Below, piece after piece: positions 54,541 to 64,000 of a stretch of 64,000 bases of DNA. The notes under the pieces are model-generated. The model searched no databases and had not been told where the DNA came from. It saw only the letters and a list, made by a program, of their open reading frames with translations. A program made the translations under genes and the position numbers. How positions within the stretch are numbered: the stretch's first letter is position 1; each line of letters begins with the position of its first letter. The DNA comes from Micrasema longulum (lineage: Eukaryota > Arthropoda > Insecta > Trichoptera > Brachycentridae), in assembly GCA_022494885.1 (NCBI GenBank), contig JAGVSM010003675.1, forward strand, positions 1 through 64,000, written 5' to 3'.

Positions 54541-54583
54541 TCTTACCTGTACCTGCCTTGTTTTTTTTTCCTGCGGTACTTAG
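54541..54583. promoter_or_regulatory. Possible splice signals bordering a CpG-rich block
   Basis: On the minus strand GGTACAG|GTAAGAAG (donor at 54,546/54,547) fits the 5' splice-site consensus. On the plus strand a pyrimidine tract TTTTTTTTTCCTGCGGTACT followed by TAG at 54,581-54,583 fits an acceptor. Both cannot be used together; neither is proven. Confidence 0.2.
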
Positions 54584-54835
54584 CTATGAATAGTATCCTG
54601 ACAATGAACACTGCGTAATGGCACAGAGGTCGCGTGGTCCAGACTAAGCGAGACATGCGTAACATGGAAGGCTTTCGGTAGCGATTCAAGACGCAGCACT
54701 GGCACGAGCGGATGAATAATGAATACGTATTGCGGCAATTTCAGTTTTAGACTCAGCGACGGATATCAAACTGATGCAGGATGGGAGGACAAGTAACTGG
54801 GTTATGATTTTTTGTGAATTTGTGACAGTAAACGG

Positions 54836-55263
54836 CCGTTTACATGTCGACAATACAATAGATATGACAATATTGTCGTGTCTCAGCTCCGTAAACAGCC
54901 TCGACCGGCAAGACAGAACGCTGGAATAATAGATACATTTGGCCGTACTTCGTCCGTATGCGCTGCGAAGATGAATACACGACGGAGTTTGTTACGAGTG
55001 AGTTCACGAAAGATATTCTTAATTTTATGCCACGGTGCATTAAAATTGTTAAAGAACGAAACAAATTATAAAAACGTTTTTTTTCTGTCTCTATTGTGCG
55101 GGAGTGACAAAATGCTGTCACAGGACAATGCGGCCGAGGTAATCATTGTTTTGCGGAGATAGCCTGCCCGTCTATCTCGGTGGCGGTATCAAATTGCTGT
55201 TTACATGTGGATAATGGTTGAGTTCTGGGACAAAACAGTATTGTATTGTTCACGTCTAAACGG
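54836..55263. mobile_element. CpG-rich segment bounded by 25-bp imperfect inverted repeats
   Basis: The left end CCGTTTACATGTCGACAATA (54,836 on) and the inverted right end CCGTTTAGACGTGAACAATA (to 55,263) match at 21 of 25 positions. The left end overlaps a perfect 16-bp palindrome GTAAACGGCCGTTTAC. The interior is CpG-rich and one plus frame stays open for about 58 codons (WNNRYIWPYFVRMRCEDEY, FTKDILNFMPRCIKIVKE), unrecognised. No target duplication was found. Probably an unclassified non-autonomous DNA transposon. Confidence 0.5.
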
Positions 55264-55464
55264 TTTTTTAATAACCAATATGCATTCACACAGACACTTA
55301 TAATTATTTGATACTTAACTTTGCAGACTATCCCATGGTTTAATTATTGTAACATTTCCCTACAGATTTTTACCTAAATTAGTAGTCTTCGAGTCAAAAG
55401 CATGTTACAAAGAAGGTTTTGATTCTATTTTATACACGAAGCGCTACTGTATTCTTTGTTTTGC

Positions 55465-55840
55465 CTAAACATCATCATTAAACCCTTATCCGCGCCTAAT
55501 GTTACATAGGGCACTATTTTAGAAAAGAACATGCAGTAAATCTTGATCATATGTTAATGTAAAGTAAGGTGATCAGTCTTACACTATAGGTGCCAATCCA
55601 GGAACAATAAAATGTTGCAGTGTAAAACCATCTTATATCCAAATATTTTATAAAAACCCTTCCAAGAATCTTACCCAGAACCAGAAGCATGAAAGGCAAA
55701 CACGCCAAACTCCCTTTTGAGGTGGACCTTCAATTTTTAGAATTTTTACTTGAGAGTAGCCATCGAGTAAAAAACACTCGTCGAGAATTCTGGTTCTATT
55801 TCAAATAGAGAACTTTACTCCGTTTGCTTAGACAAGGGAA
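55465..55840 (-). repeat. SINE-D copy
   Basis: CATCATCATTAAACCCTTAT (inverted tail), CACTATAGGTGCCAATCCAG, GGCAAACACGCCAAACTCCC, GAGAGTAGCCATCGAGTAAA and AACACTCGTCGAG. The body is clearly related to SINE-B, with an extra 5' extension. Confidence 0.65.
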
Positions 55841-55844
55841 AAAC

Positions 55845-56795
55845 ATAAAAGAAAAACTTTTATGCAAATATTTTATATGTCCACTGTTTCGTGTATTTTC
55901 TTAATCAAATTTGTATAAATTGGACAAGTTTCATCAAGAAAATTAAATCTTTGTACTACAACTCAAATGTATGCATTTGAGGTAAAGTGTATCGTGAAAA
56001 CTTTTAAATGTCAAAGTTGAAAGCTTTATTACTATTTGAAGAAACATGAATATTCCTTGGATAGGTGGCGTGGCGTGCCTTTCAAAAGTTTTATACACAA
56101 AGTATTTGAACACAGCTCAGCATTAAAACTAATTGTTACACCTTAAACAGCCCGAAACAGAAAACCTTTGCCAATAAAATAACTTAACGGTGTTTTATTC
56201 TTAAGAATTTAATTAAATTCTTTTCATATACTGATAAAGGTAACGTAATTATTTTTGTCGCCGTAGGTTTAGTGATTTTTTTGACCGATAACTTTTCTAC
56301 TAAGACAGGTTTTTTATTTAATTTTTTTTTTTTTAATTAAGTGGTTCACGATACCATCATAACCCTTTCCTAAATATGGTATAAATCACGGCATTGGTAA
56401 TGTTTAATATAAAACAGAATTTTTTTAAATTATTCCTGGCCAATTATCTTTTGCTTCCCATTTTTCTCTTAATCCATCCATATAGTAGTTATCTTACATC
56501 AAAATATAAGATTTGTACAATTGGATTGGAAACATAAACAAGGTTTTGATATTACATCAAAACTTATAAGAATTCTAGGAATCATCGCTTGTCGTTGTGA
56601 ATGCTACTATAGTAAACCGTTTGATATCATAGTTTATAGTGAATTTTATCATCCAGTGCTCTTAAATAAGAAAACATCCTAATTGCTTCAAACGATGGTC
56701 TATTTCCGTGCTCCTTTCCTTGATTATTTTTTTCAACCTTTTACTAAGCTGAATAAAATTATTTTTTTCACTACAGTCCGCTTTTCTTTAATAGA
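55845..56795. other. Unassigned AT-rich DNA
   Basis: Nothing recognised. Confidence 0.5.
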
Positions 56796-57867
56796 TAGGG
56801 GAAGGGTGTACAAAATGACATAGTTTTTTTTGTAAAATGAAAATAAAATAATTGATAACATATTTAGTAAATAATCCCTTTGGTTCAAAATGTACACTAT
56901 TTTTTAACATGTTATACTGTTGTTGTAAGAAAAAATACAAATTTATCAAATAACAATACAAAAATAAAAACATACTGCAAAAGACCGTTTTGCCCCACCG
57001 AGTGTACAAAATGACGTACGATATAAACGTGAATGGGATGATTATTCAACACTTTTTAAAAACGGAATTGATTTATGAATATTAAAGAATTAAAATTTTA
57101 GATGCACACTTCACAAATAAAAATCTTGGTTTGTTTTATTTAAATCAGCACATTCTGCATGAGCCCAGTTTCCACACTTCATGCATTTTAACCGTGTTTC
57201 ATCTGGTTTTGATCTCGTATATAACTCATTACAATAAATGCATGAGCAGTCGTCTTCATCATCTGTAAGTAGAGAGTCTTCAGTGTCTGAATCAATATTC
57301 AATTTTTTACATATACTTTGTGAACACTTTTCCATGATATGTTTTTTGGAAAATTTAGCTTTAGCCTCTGATATATTTGGAAATGTATTCAAATCTCATG
57401 TTTTACGCACATAATTGCTAAGCAAAAAAGTATTAAGTGGGGAAAAATGACATTCTATGTCATTTTACTCTACCGGTACATATGTCGTTTTGCCCCACTA
57501 CTTGATTTTTAAAAACATTAAAAAATATCGCATTGCACTTTGTAAATTTTTACAAAATTATAGTTTTTCATGAAGATTAACAATGACACAACATATATTT
57601 TCAGTTTGTGTTGTAGAATAATACAAATAAAATAATAATAATACCTTCGGTGTCCGCGCAACAAAAATATTGTTTTATTTCACAAAGTAACCCGCAACAC
57701 GTCCTCCTCGGGCGGTTGCCATAAGCGTCCTAAATATTGGTGAGTATGTATGTATCGTACCAGTGCTCATTCTTGTGCAGGTTCAAACATAACCAAAAGT
57801 TTTGTTTCTGAGATATGAGTACTATGTCATTTTACCCACCTATGTCATTTTGTACATCCTTCCCCTA
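56796..57867 (-). mobile_element. pogo/Tigger-like DNA transposon, internally deleted
   Basis: The termini GGGGAAGGGTGTACAAAATG (from 56,798) and its inverted counterpart CATTTTGTACATCCTTCCCC (to 57,865) match at 25 of 26 positions. TA flanks both sides (56,796-56,797 and 57,866-57,867), the target duplication of the Tc1/mariner/pogo group. The 1,068-bp element contains the C-terminus of a transposase-like protein on the minus strand but no catalytic DDE domain. The motif GTACAAAATGAC and relatives recur subterminally at 56,808, 57,005 and (inverted) 57,842. Confidence 0.88.
57100..57392 (-). pseudogene. Transposase C-terminal PHD-like zinc finger
   Basis: The 93-codon frame starts MNTFPNISEAKAKFSKKHIM, continues with an acidic linker (DSDTEDSLLTDDEDD) and ends in a zinc-binding module: CSCIYC, then LKCMKCGNWAHAECADL. 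This C-x2-C / C-x2-C / H-x2-C order is the C4HC3-type finger often found at the C-terminus of pogo/Tigger-type transposases in insects. After DFY the frame hits a stop, but one base over it reads CEVCI and a stop, i.e. the missing last C-x2-C pair, so a single-base indel broke the end. The DDE catalytic core is absent. Confidence 0.75.
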
Positions 57868-57869
57868 CC

Positions 57870-58710
57870 ATATAATTAAGAATAGTCCAGAAGGAGCGTA
57901 GAATCATATTTGAATACATCGGACTGTGTCCAAAAATCCCTTCACTTTGACTCACTTTCGCCGCGCTCATTCGTGAAGTCGCCGCGTAATGTTGCTAGAT
58001 GGGAAAAAATATAATCATTACACAAATGTAAGTAAAAAAAAAACAATTTGTTAATTTTTCTAAAGTTTAATTGTGCACGCGGAAACATTGATTGACACAA
58101 CAGAGTAAATAAATAAAGGGTCATTCAATAAGAGTAATTGAATTAATGAACTTTGAACTTAAAATATAAAACAAATTTTATTTTACATCAAACTGATATT
58201 TTTTAATCATGTTAAATAATATTTGATGTTTTAAAAATAATGTCGGTCTATTGTTCACCATGGCGTTGTTTAATCTGAGGTCCAATTTTCATTAATTCTC
58301 TCATTAGATGGGCAAAGTAGGGTAAAAACTTTACTTCTCTGGCAACACAAAAGAAATGTCCATTTTTTTTTTCTTCGACAATCTGGCAGATGGAATAATA
58401 ATTTAATTTTTAAGTAATGTATTTGCTACATACGTGTTCATTTGCTAATTATACATAAAATGTGATCCCATACGATTTCTTTTAGATCCTAGTAGTATTT
58501 CTACACTTTAAAAGGACACAACACGGCATAATTGAATTCAAATCAGGAGTTGCGTACTGAGCCACGTCTACAAAGAAACTAATGGGTCCAAACGTAAAAC
58601 TACAATTTTTTAAATTTAGTCGCCTTCTGTTTCATGCTCGTTTGCGGTTTCTGGACTATTCTTAATTCTATGATAGATAAATTAATCGTTGTGATCATTA
58701 TTTGGTAAAT
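57870..58710. other. Unassigned AT-rich DNA
   Basis: Nothing recognised. Confidence 0.45.
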
Positions 58711-58714
58711 ACTC

Positions 58715-58965
58715 GTATATTACAACGAAGATGAAGAATAACGTTTCCATATGTATAAATTGTTAATATTATACAGTGCATAAAATGGCCAGTTAAACTA
58801 GCCAATTTCATGTCATAATCCCTATAAATGCCTTGACTTACATATTTTTTTCTCTTAAATGTTATTCATCTCTGTTGTAAAATACTTATTTTAATAACTT
58901 CTCGGGGGATTGAATTGAGTCATTGTCTACAAAAATTTAGACTAACTAAAATATCGTTCAATATT
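58715..58965. repeat. R1 fold-back, degenerate
   Basis: A short plus-oriented body start (TATTACAACGAAGATGAAGA) is followed by the body in reverse complement (AAATGGCCAGTTAAACTAGC, CCTATAAATGCCTTGAC) and T1 inverted (GTCTACAAAAATTTAGACTA). Confidence 0.7.
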
Positions 58966-58974
58966 TAGTATATG

Positions 58975-59135
58975 AAGGTAAGAAGTTCAGTCTTTCGCTT
59001 GAAATACCAGTTCGGAGACGATAAAGTTAGTATGTAAAAATACATTTTTATTTAAATATATCACAATAATCAGGTCGTAGATCAAAACCAAAACAGGCAA
59101 ACGGGCTGACAACTATAAAGCATGGCGGATAACAA
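58975..59135 (-). repeat. SINE-B body, degenerate
   Basis: TGAAGGTAAGAAGTTCAGTC, TTTCGCTTGAAATACCAGTT and GGCAAACGGGCTGACAAC resemble the inverted SINE-B. Confidence 0.5.
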
Positions 59136-59274
59136 TAAGTACAAATAAGAAATCTTGTATTTATGCAATTTTCAAATTTATCAAGTAATCAAGTAGAAAG
59201 TAAAAAGGTGCCTCTAAATAATTATAGGTGTGCAATGTTTTGACTTCATATCAAACTTTGAAATAAGATAATGG

Positions 59275-59497
59275 AAGCAGCAACTTCAAGTAAAATTTGT
59301 CATTTAGCAAAGGTGATACGGTTTGGTGGGATATACCGAGTTCCTCCGCGAGCCCTTGCCTTATTAACAAAGTATCAGGTTTACACCGTACTGAACATCC
59401 AAGGCTCAATGTTTGTCGCCAGTTCATGTCTAAAATACGGGTTGCTGTCCTGACGTGGGAGGATGCAAGGGAGTTGGTCACTGACATAGAGGTCTGA
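59275..59497 (+). pseudogene. LINE reverse-transcriptase C-terminal remnant
   Basis: One frame reads IRFGGIYRVPPRALALL, and after a shift the next reads TEHPRLNVCRQFMSKIRVAV and LTWEDARELVTD. These match the 8.4-8.9 kb remnant (RWLGHTLRMPPENL, RRQFMSELREASLIWEDA). It is a short 5'-truncated copy of the same LINE family. Confidence 0.65.
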
Positions 59498-59669
59498 ATT
59501 CATTTCAAAGATATCATATTTTGCTCTACATAAGTGAGAAAGAACGTAAGTAAAAAAATAGACGAAACAAATTAAGGAAATGAAATGAAATGCAGTGCAC
59601 ATAATTGAGAATCGAGTAAGGACCTTTTAAATATGTTTTTTTTTCAATCTGTCCAGGCGGATAAATAAT

Positions 59670-59885
59670 ACTATGCGTGTGAAATAGAACTAGAACCCTA
59701 GACAAGTGTTATCAACTCGGTGACTACTCTCAGATAAAAATTCTGAAAAAGAAATCCATTGGAGATAAGATCGCTTTGTGGTGTAATAATTGGAGCGTTT
59801 GCCAATCATACTTGAGATACACTGCAATTAGACTACCAATGCAGTGCCTTCTGCACCGCTGGGTATGAAGGACAATGCATTTTTA
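59670..59885 (+). repeat. SINE-D copy, plus orientation
   Basis: GTGTGAAATAGAACTAGAAC, TAGACAAGTGTTATCAACTC, GCGTTTGCCAATCATAC and TACCAATGCAGTGCCTTCTG match the other copies. Confidence 0.6.
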
Positions 59886-59994
59886 AATCATGATAACATA
59901 CCTAGCTATATGTCCAACTTGAATAATTTACCAAAATGAACAAAATTAATAAACTACGATTTTAAGTCACTTTATTATATTACACTCACGATAT

Positions 59995-60062
59995 ATTGAG
60001 TTTGTTCAAATGTTTGTAGACGAGGACTGGTTTTACCTCCTAGGACGTTATTAAGATAAACA
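59995..60062 (+). repeat. R1 T1 segment
   Basis: TATTGAGTTTGTTCAAATGT, TTGTAGACGAGGACTGG and TTACCTCCTAGGACGTTATT match T1; LINE sequence begins directly afterwards. Confidence 0.75.
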
Positions 60063-60065
60063 TGT

Positions 60066-60700
60066 AGATTTTACATGATATTCTTAATGGACGTCTTGAT
60101 AGTCCTGTTCTGGTTTCTGATTTGGCCCTTAATGTACCTGGCTACCGTACCCGTCACACGAATCTATCTCTTTTCCATATACCTACAGTTCGCACCAACT
60201 ATAAACAGAACTCTCTTCTGATTCGCTTGATGCGTAATTATAATGTATTTTTTTAATAACATAGACATATTAAACTGCAGTAAACTCATTTGTAAAACCA
60301 AAATTAAAAAACTATTATATGAAAAAAATTATGTTTATTTATTAAAAAAAATAAAAAATTTTACATTATAAATTTAAGTTGTTTCTATTCACTCATATCA
60401 AACACACACTCACCCTGTCGATTAACCTACCCTCACACCCATATACAATCACACACATATTCACATACCTACCAAAACCACACTCCACTTTTTTACACAC
60501 GCACCCTCACACAAAAAAAAACTCGCACACATGCACTTCTATGAATTAATATCTTGAACTGGATTTCTATAATTACATTGATGTGGAAAACTGACTTGGC
60601 TCTATTTTATGTTTTTTTTATAATGTTGTGTATATTTTTTTGTATTGCTGTTGTTTTTCTGAATAAACAAAATAAAATAAAAATAAACATAAAATAAAAT
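60066..60700 (+). pseudogene. CR1/Jockey-like LINE 3' end
   Basis: From 60,066 to a stop at about 60,256 the frame reads LHDILNGRLDSPVLVSDLAL, NVPGYRTRHTNLSLFHIP and TVRTNYKQNSLLIRLMRNY. The L-G--DSP-L-----LNVP--R-R---L-H-P--RTNY pattern is the C-terminal signature of this LINE group. A 3' UTR of about 400 bp follows, with a CA-rich section at 60,400-60,540 and an A-rich AATAAA-like tail at 60,660-60,700. 5'-truncated. Confidence 0.8.
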
Positions 60701-60950
60701 GCAACAGAGATGCTGAGCATAATATATAAAATAAAGAAATATGGAAATCTAGGCATTTACAGGGATTAAGACCAGTCATTGGCTGGTCTATGAGCCAACA
60801 TTACATACTTTAACATTAGTTTATTTATTTTATTCTAGTATCTGCGTAAAAAGTGGCCACTTTACCCAACTTATAATCATAAGCCCTGTAAATGACTATA
60901 ATTTTTTTTCTCATATGTTTTCCAACTATGTTGTTATATGTTTAACTGCT
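60700..60950. repeat. R1 fold-back
   Basis: Plus body start (GCAACAGAGATGCTGAGC, GGAAATCTAGGCATTTACAG) is followed after about 70 bases by the same region inverted (AAGTGGCCACTTTACCC, AAGCCCTGTAAATGACTATA). Confidence 0.65.
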
Positions 60951-60954
60951 AAAT

Positions 60955-61275
60955 AAGCAATTAAAATTTAATCAAACAGATTTGTTTCAATATAAGCTTT
61001 TAGCAGATATGAGAAGATGGATTATACAGAGATATCTTGCTTTATCTTGACAGTCCAGACTATTAAAAACTTAATGCCGCCTGTTTTTCCGGTCTAGAGT
61101 TCTAAAAAAGTACACTTTTGTCATTGGCTTAACACCGTATTTATATCCTTTTAATATTTAAAACGCAAGTCTAAAAGAAAAGACCATTGTAAAATTTGAC
61201 TAAAACTGGCGCGATAAAAAAAATTCGGCTTTCAGTAAATATTTTCATTCTTATGTGTTAGTTGATTCATTACTA
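60955..61275. other. Unassigned AT-rich DNA
   Basis: Nothing recognised. Confidence 0.45.
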
Positions 61276-61281
61276 CTGTGA

Positions 61282-61614
61282 ATTCATCCACATCTAGTGA
61301 TGCATTGGCCATTGATAAACTTTTTTGGTATTCCAATACGGAAATATCACTTTTTAAAACATTTTTTAAGTAATAAGGGTTGTAATAAAGAACTCACACG
61401 AGAGATAGTATCGTACATGATCAATAAAGTGAAAGCAATTGGTAAAATAAACCAAAGTAGGGAACAAAATTCCGAACACTCTTTTAGTAGAACGGAAGGC
61501 CTGTTGACTGCTGCTAACAGGCCGGCTTCTCCTGAAGAGTTTTTGGTGGTTTCCTCTCCACATGAGCAAACGCGAGAAGTTCCTGATTGGCCCATATTAG
61601 AATATTTTTCCTGA
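61282..61614 (+). CDS. Unrecognised open frame of about 110 codons
   Basis: The frame opens after a stop at 61,279-61,281 and ends at 61,614. The product includes MHWPLINFFGIPIRKYHFLK, LTREIVSYMINKVKAIGKI and a polar C-terminus LLTAANRPASPEEFLVVS, HEQTREVPDWPILEYF. The C-terminal half has a composition and codon use that look protein-like and less AT-biased than the flanks. No family recognised; it may be a decayed transposon or captured exon. No start context or neighbour supports a working gene. Confidence 0.3.
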   Translation: MHPHLVMHWPLINFFGIPIRKYHFLKHFLSNKGCNKELTREIVSYMINKVKAIGKINQSREQNSEHSFSRTEGLLTAANRPASPEEFLVVSSPHEQTREVPDWPILEYFS

Positions 61615-61659
61615 TCCCAACAGTTAAGCTAAAATAAATAAAAACCTTTTATATTATAA

Positions 61660-61952
61660 GTAAGGTAAAAAATAATGCAATTCCCATATAAAAAGAAAGT
61701 GATAAAGGTCCATGAAATACTGTCCAGAAAAAACAATAATTTTTTGCTACTTTTTAGTAGCATAAAAATATTTTTAAATTTGAGATTTTTAATTCCCGCA
61801 AAAACGGTTATTGCATTGGCCACGCCCCTAATACGTCACAATTTATGTTCATTATCACTTTTGTTCCAAACCATTCGTCACGAATCTTGACGCCATAACT
61901 ATTATGTTGCAGTGTTTTTCTGGTGAAATATTTTTTTATATTTTCTTTTTTA
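61660..61952 (+). repeat. MITE-3 copy, right end cut
   Basis: GGTCCATGAAATACTGTCCA, GAGATTTTTAATTCCCGCAA, GCCACGCCCCTAATACGTCA and CGAATCTTGACGCCATAA follow the 53.5-kb copy; R1 begins where it ends. Confidence 0.7.
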
Positions 61953-61954
61953 AA

Positions 61955-62470
61955 GTTAGTACCTTCTCTTAAATGTTCTTCAGCTCTGTTGTAGTATGTT
62001 AATGTAAACAGCTCCCCAGGGAGTTGAATCCAGTCCTTGTCTACAAAAATTTGGACAAACTCAAAATATTGATGATAAATTACCTGGTCCATGAAGAAGT
62101 ATAGAAATTGAAAAAATAATATTTTCAGGCGTTGCCTAGTATGTAGGTGAAATAATTCAATTAGATGAATCTCACCCGCATAAATAAAGGTTTCAGCTCT
62201 TTAACTTCACAAACATCAACAGATGAAAGAATTGAAGGAATATAGATGTTCAAATATGGGCAGAATGGTGAATGTTACACAGTGTGTAAAGTGGCCACTT
62301 AAACCAGGCATTGACAGGTCATAAGCCCTGTAGATGCCTGGACTTATATATTACCTTCTCTTAAATGTTCTTCATCTCTGTTGTAGTTTGTTAATATAAA
62401 CAGCTCCCCAGGGAGCTTAATCCAGTCCTTGTCTACAAAAATTTGGACAAACTCAAAATATTGTCGAATT
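61955..62470 (-). repeat. R1 head-to-tail dimer
   Basis: Reading on the minus strand from 62,470: T1, full body, T1 again (62,073 to about 61,985) and the start of a second body, cut at 61,955. Both T1 copies end in GGACAAACTCAAAATATTG on the plus strand. It shows that T1 can stand on both sides of the body in direct orientation. Confidence 0.85.
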
Positions 62471-62474
62471 ATAA

Positions 62475-63295
62475 TCGTAATTCGATAAAAACTGATTTTG
62501 TATTTGGAAATTAAAGGATTACTTCTTGAAAACAGCAATTTTTTTCATCGATCAATTTTTACTTTCCAAACGCTTTCTTAAAAAGGTCAATAACATTTAG
62601 CCCCTTTGGTCCCATTAAAAAAAATTAAGTGGAGACTTTTCTCTCGGATGGCACACTAAAGTGTATTTGCCAAACAATTGTTCCCTTTTTAATGTGACAC
62701 GTGTTTAAAATGACAATAACAAACCATTATAATTATAATAATAAGCCAATAGATTAAATTGATAAATATTCTTTTCTTTATTCAATCATGCTATTATTTT
62801 TTAAATATGGGCCGGTGCTTGTTTCATAGACCCGCTTTGTCTGTGTATTTCCGCTGTCTGGGCATACTCTTTAGATAGTTAATCTTGTCGCCTTTACATT
62901 GTAGGCAGAGTACTTCATCACATACAATCGCCTTTGAAATCCAGGCTTATTAAAACGTGTACAAAATGGACAATGGCTCCCTCTGACACATAATACTTTG
63001 CCCAACTTTCAGATTTATTAAACGAGAATAAATGAAGAGATAAGCCGAGCCTCGTGATGCTAAGCTCGGGTGGATAAAGTTAACTCACTCGCACGAACTG
63101 ATGACACGAAGAATCACGGAAAAACTATGTTATATTTCACTACAAAAAAGGAGATAATCACATTATTTTTTATCATTTTAGTGTTAAACCAATACCGATG
63201 AACATTGTCATTATTAATTATCACCTCTGCATAAAAGTCGTGAAATAGGTGATATTTTTTGTGTGAAAAATTGCCTCTGGTTCAATAAAAAACTT
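62475..63295. other. Unassigned DNA
   Basis: No gene or repeat recognised; about 62,800-63,110 is somewhat less AT-rich and unique in the window. Confidence 0.4.
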
Positions 63296-63299
63296 TATC

Positions 63300-63667
63300 T
63301 CTACAGGAAATTGAATACAAAAAATGTTTCGTTGCGCGCGGGAAAAATTAAAGCCTTACATTACAGGGCAAGGTTTCTTGAAACTGTACGAAAAAAATAT
63401 TCAAAAACATTAAAATATTATATTTTATAAAAACTGCTACGACGCAACCTCACTAGTTCATATGAATCAACCAATCTAAAAAGAGTTTTGGAGGATGTCC
63501 GTTTTATTTATTGTCAACGGACGAATCTGCAGAACTAATCGAGAAGAAGCGAGAGAGAACTTGAGACGTTACGCGTGGATTAATTTCAGAAATACAAAAC
63601 TTACATACAAAACAAAAAAATATTTTTCGGCGTATTTTAATAGGCTATTAACAAATAAAAAACCATT
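63300..63667 (+). mobile_element. MITE-1 copy without left terminus
   Basis: CAGGAAATTGAATACAAAAA, GCGCGCGGGAAAAATTAAAG, TAGTTCATATGAATCAACC, TTTCAGAAATACAAAACTTA and AATAGGCTATTAACAAATAA follow the 18.05-kb copy. A 121-codon frame overlapping it is accidental. Confidence 0.65.
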
Positions 63668-63669
63668 GA

Positions 63670-64000
63670 TCATCCTCATTAAATGTCTAGTGAATTACAA
63701 TGGAAACTTTACACGTATCCTTAATTTTATCTATGAAGTACCATTAAGTTTTCTTGAAGAATATAATATATACTATATCAATATATTTCTTAACGTGTTC
63801 AATTACAGGTTGCCGGTGAAAATACTTCATACAAATATACTCATTTTTATACACAAATGACAATTTTATTTTGTGAACAGTCCAAGATAACTCTTCCAAC
63901 TTTCTATTGTAATCGGGGCCCTGGGTCTCTATTACTGAAGTTTCCTTTAAAAAAATAATGAATACCGGTTACCAAAGAAAATATTTACATGTTTTATTAA
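63670..64000. other. Unassigned AT-rich DNA
   Basis: Nothing recognised. Confidence 0.45.

Noticed and set aside
54878..55162. 94-codon frames on both strands
   Set aside because: Overlapping frames on opposite strands inside the inverted-repeat segment; no family recognised, likely due to its composition.
63495..63860. 121-codon plus-strand open frame
   Set aside because: Overlaps the MITE-1 copy; other copies of the element have stops there and the product is AT-driven low complexity.

Overview
The window is strongly AT-rich, non-coding eukaryotic DNA packed with interspersed repeats. The repeat content (CR1-like and RTE-like LINE tails, tRNA-headed SINEs, TA- and 8-bp-TSD DNA transposons, AAATAAATAAA-type LINE tails) points to an arthropod. 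An insect, quite possibly a moth or butterfly, is the best guess; that is inference, since no diagnostic host gene is visible. No intact host protein-coding gene was found. Nearly all open frames are short and accidental, or are decayed transposon genes.

Layout. 0-8 kb: SINE-C, SINE-B and R1 fragments plus two LINE 3' ends. 8-12.5 kb: SINE-A, a LINE reverse-transcriptase tail, a complete MITE-2 and an R1 composite. 12.5-20.5 kb: a CpG-rich forked hairpin, a coding-like repeat (M), three MITE-1-type elements, and three RTE-like LINE remnants, one twin-primed with an 11-bp TSD and one with a 15-bp TSD and AAG tail; also an R1 fold-back with a near-perfect hairpin of about 65-bp arms. 21-29 kb: a LINE 3' end, a probable hAT MITE, R1 copies (one split by SINE-A), and unrecognised ORFs at 27.5-28.3 kb. 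29-35 kb: SINE-D, MITE-2 split by a CR1 LINE, and repeat M. 35-41 kb: repeat-poor, with a CpG-rich block at 38.24-38.87 kb ending in a strong splice donor, the best candidate for a host promoter and first exon. 41-50 kb: SINEs, MITE-2 split by an RTE LINE plus R1, a hAT element with a perfect 8-bp TSD, another repeat M, and a full-length SINE-B with an 11-bp TSD. 50-64 kb: more SINEs, a CpG-rich inverted-repeat element at 54.84-55.26 kb, a pogo/Tigger-like transposon with a zinc-finger transposase tail, several R1 copies, LINE ends, MITE-3 and MITE-1.

Working names used here: R1 = unclassified repeat of about 400 bp (terminal segment T1 plus body) found as monomers, head-to-tail dimers and fold-backs; M = unclassified repeat with a coding-like minus strand; R3 = short motif CTGGTTTCGGCAAC; MITE-1, -2, -3 = short repeats with or without visible terminal inverted repeats; SINE-A to -D = tRNA-headed repeats. 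The copies act together only as a nested insertion record: DNA elements are older targets, LINEs and SINEs are younger inserts.
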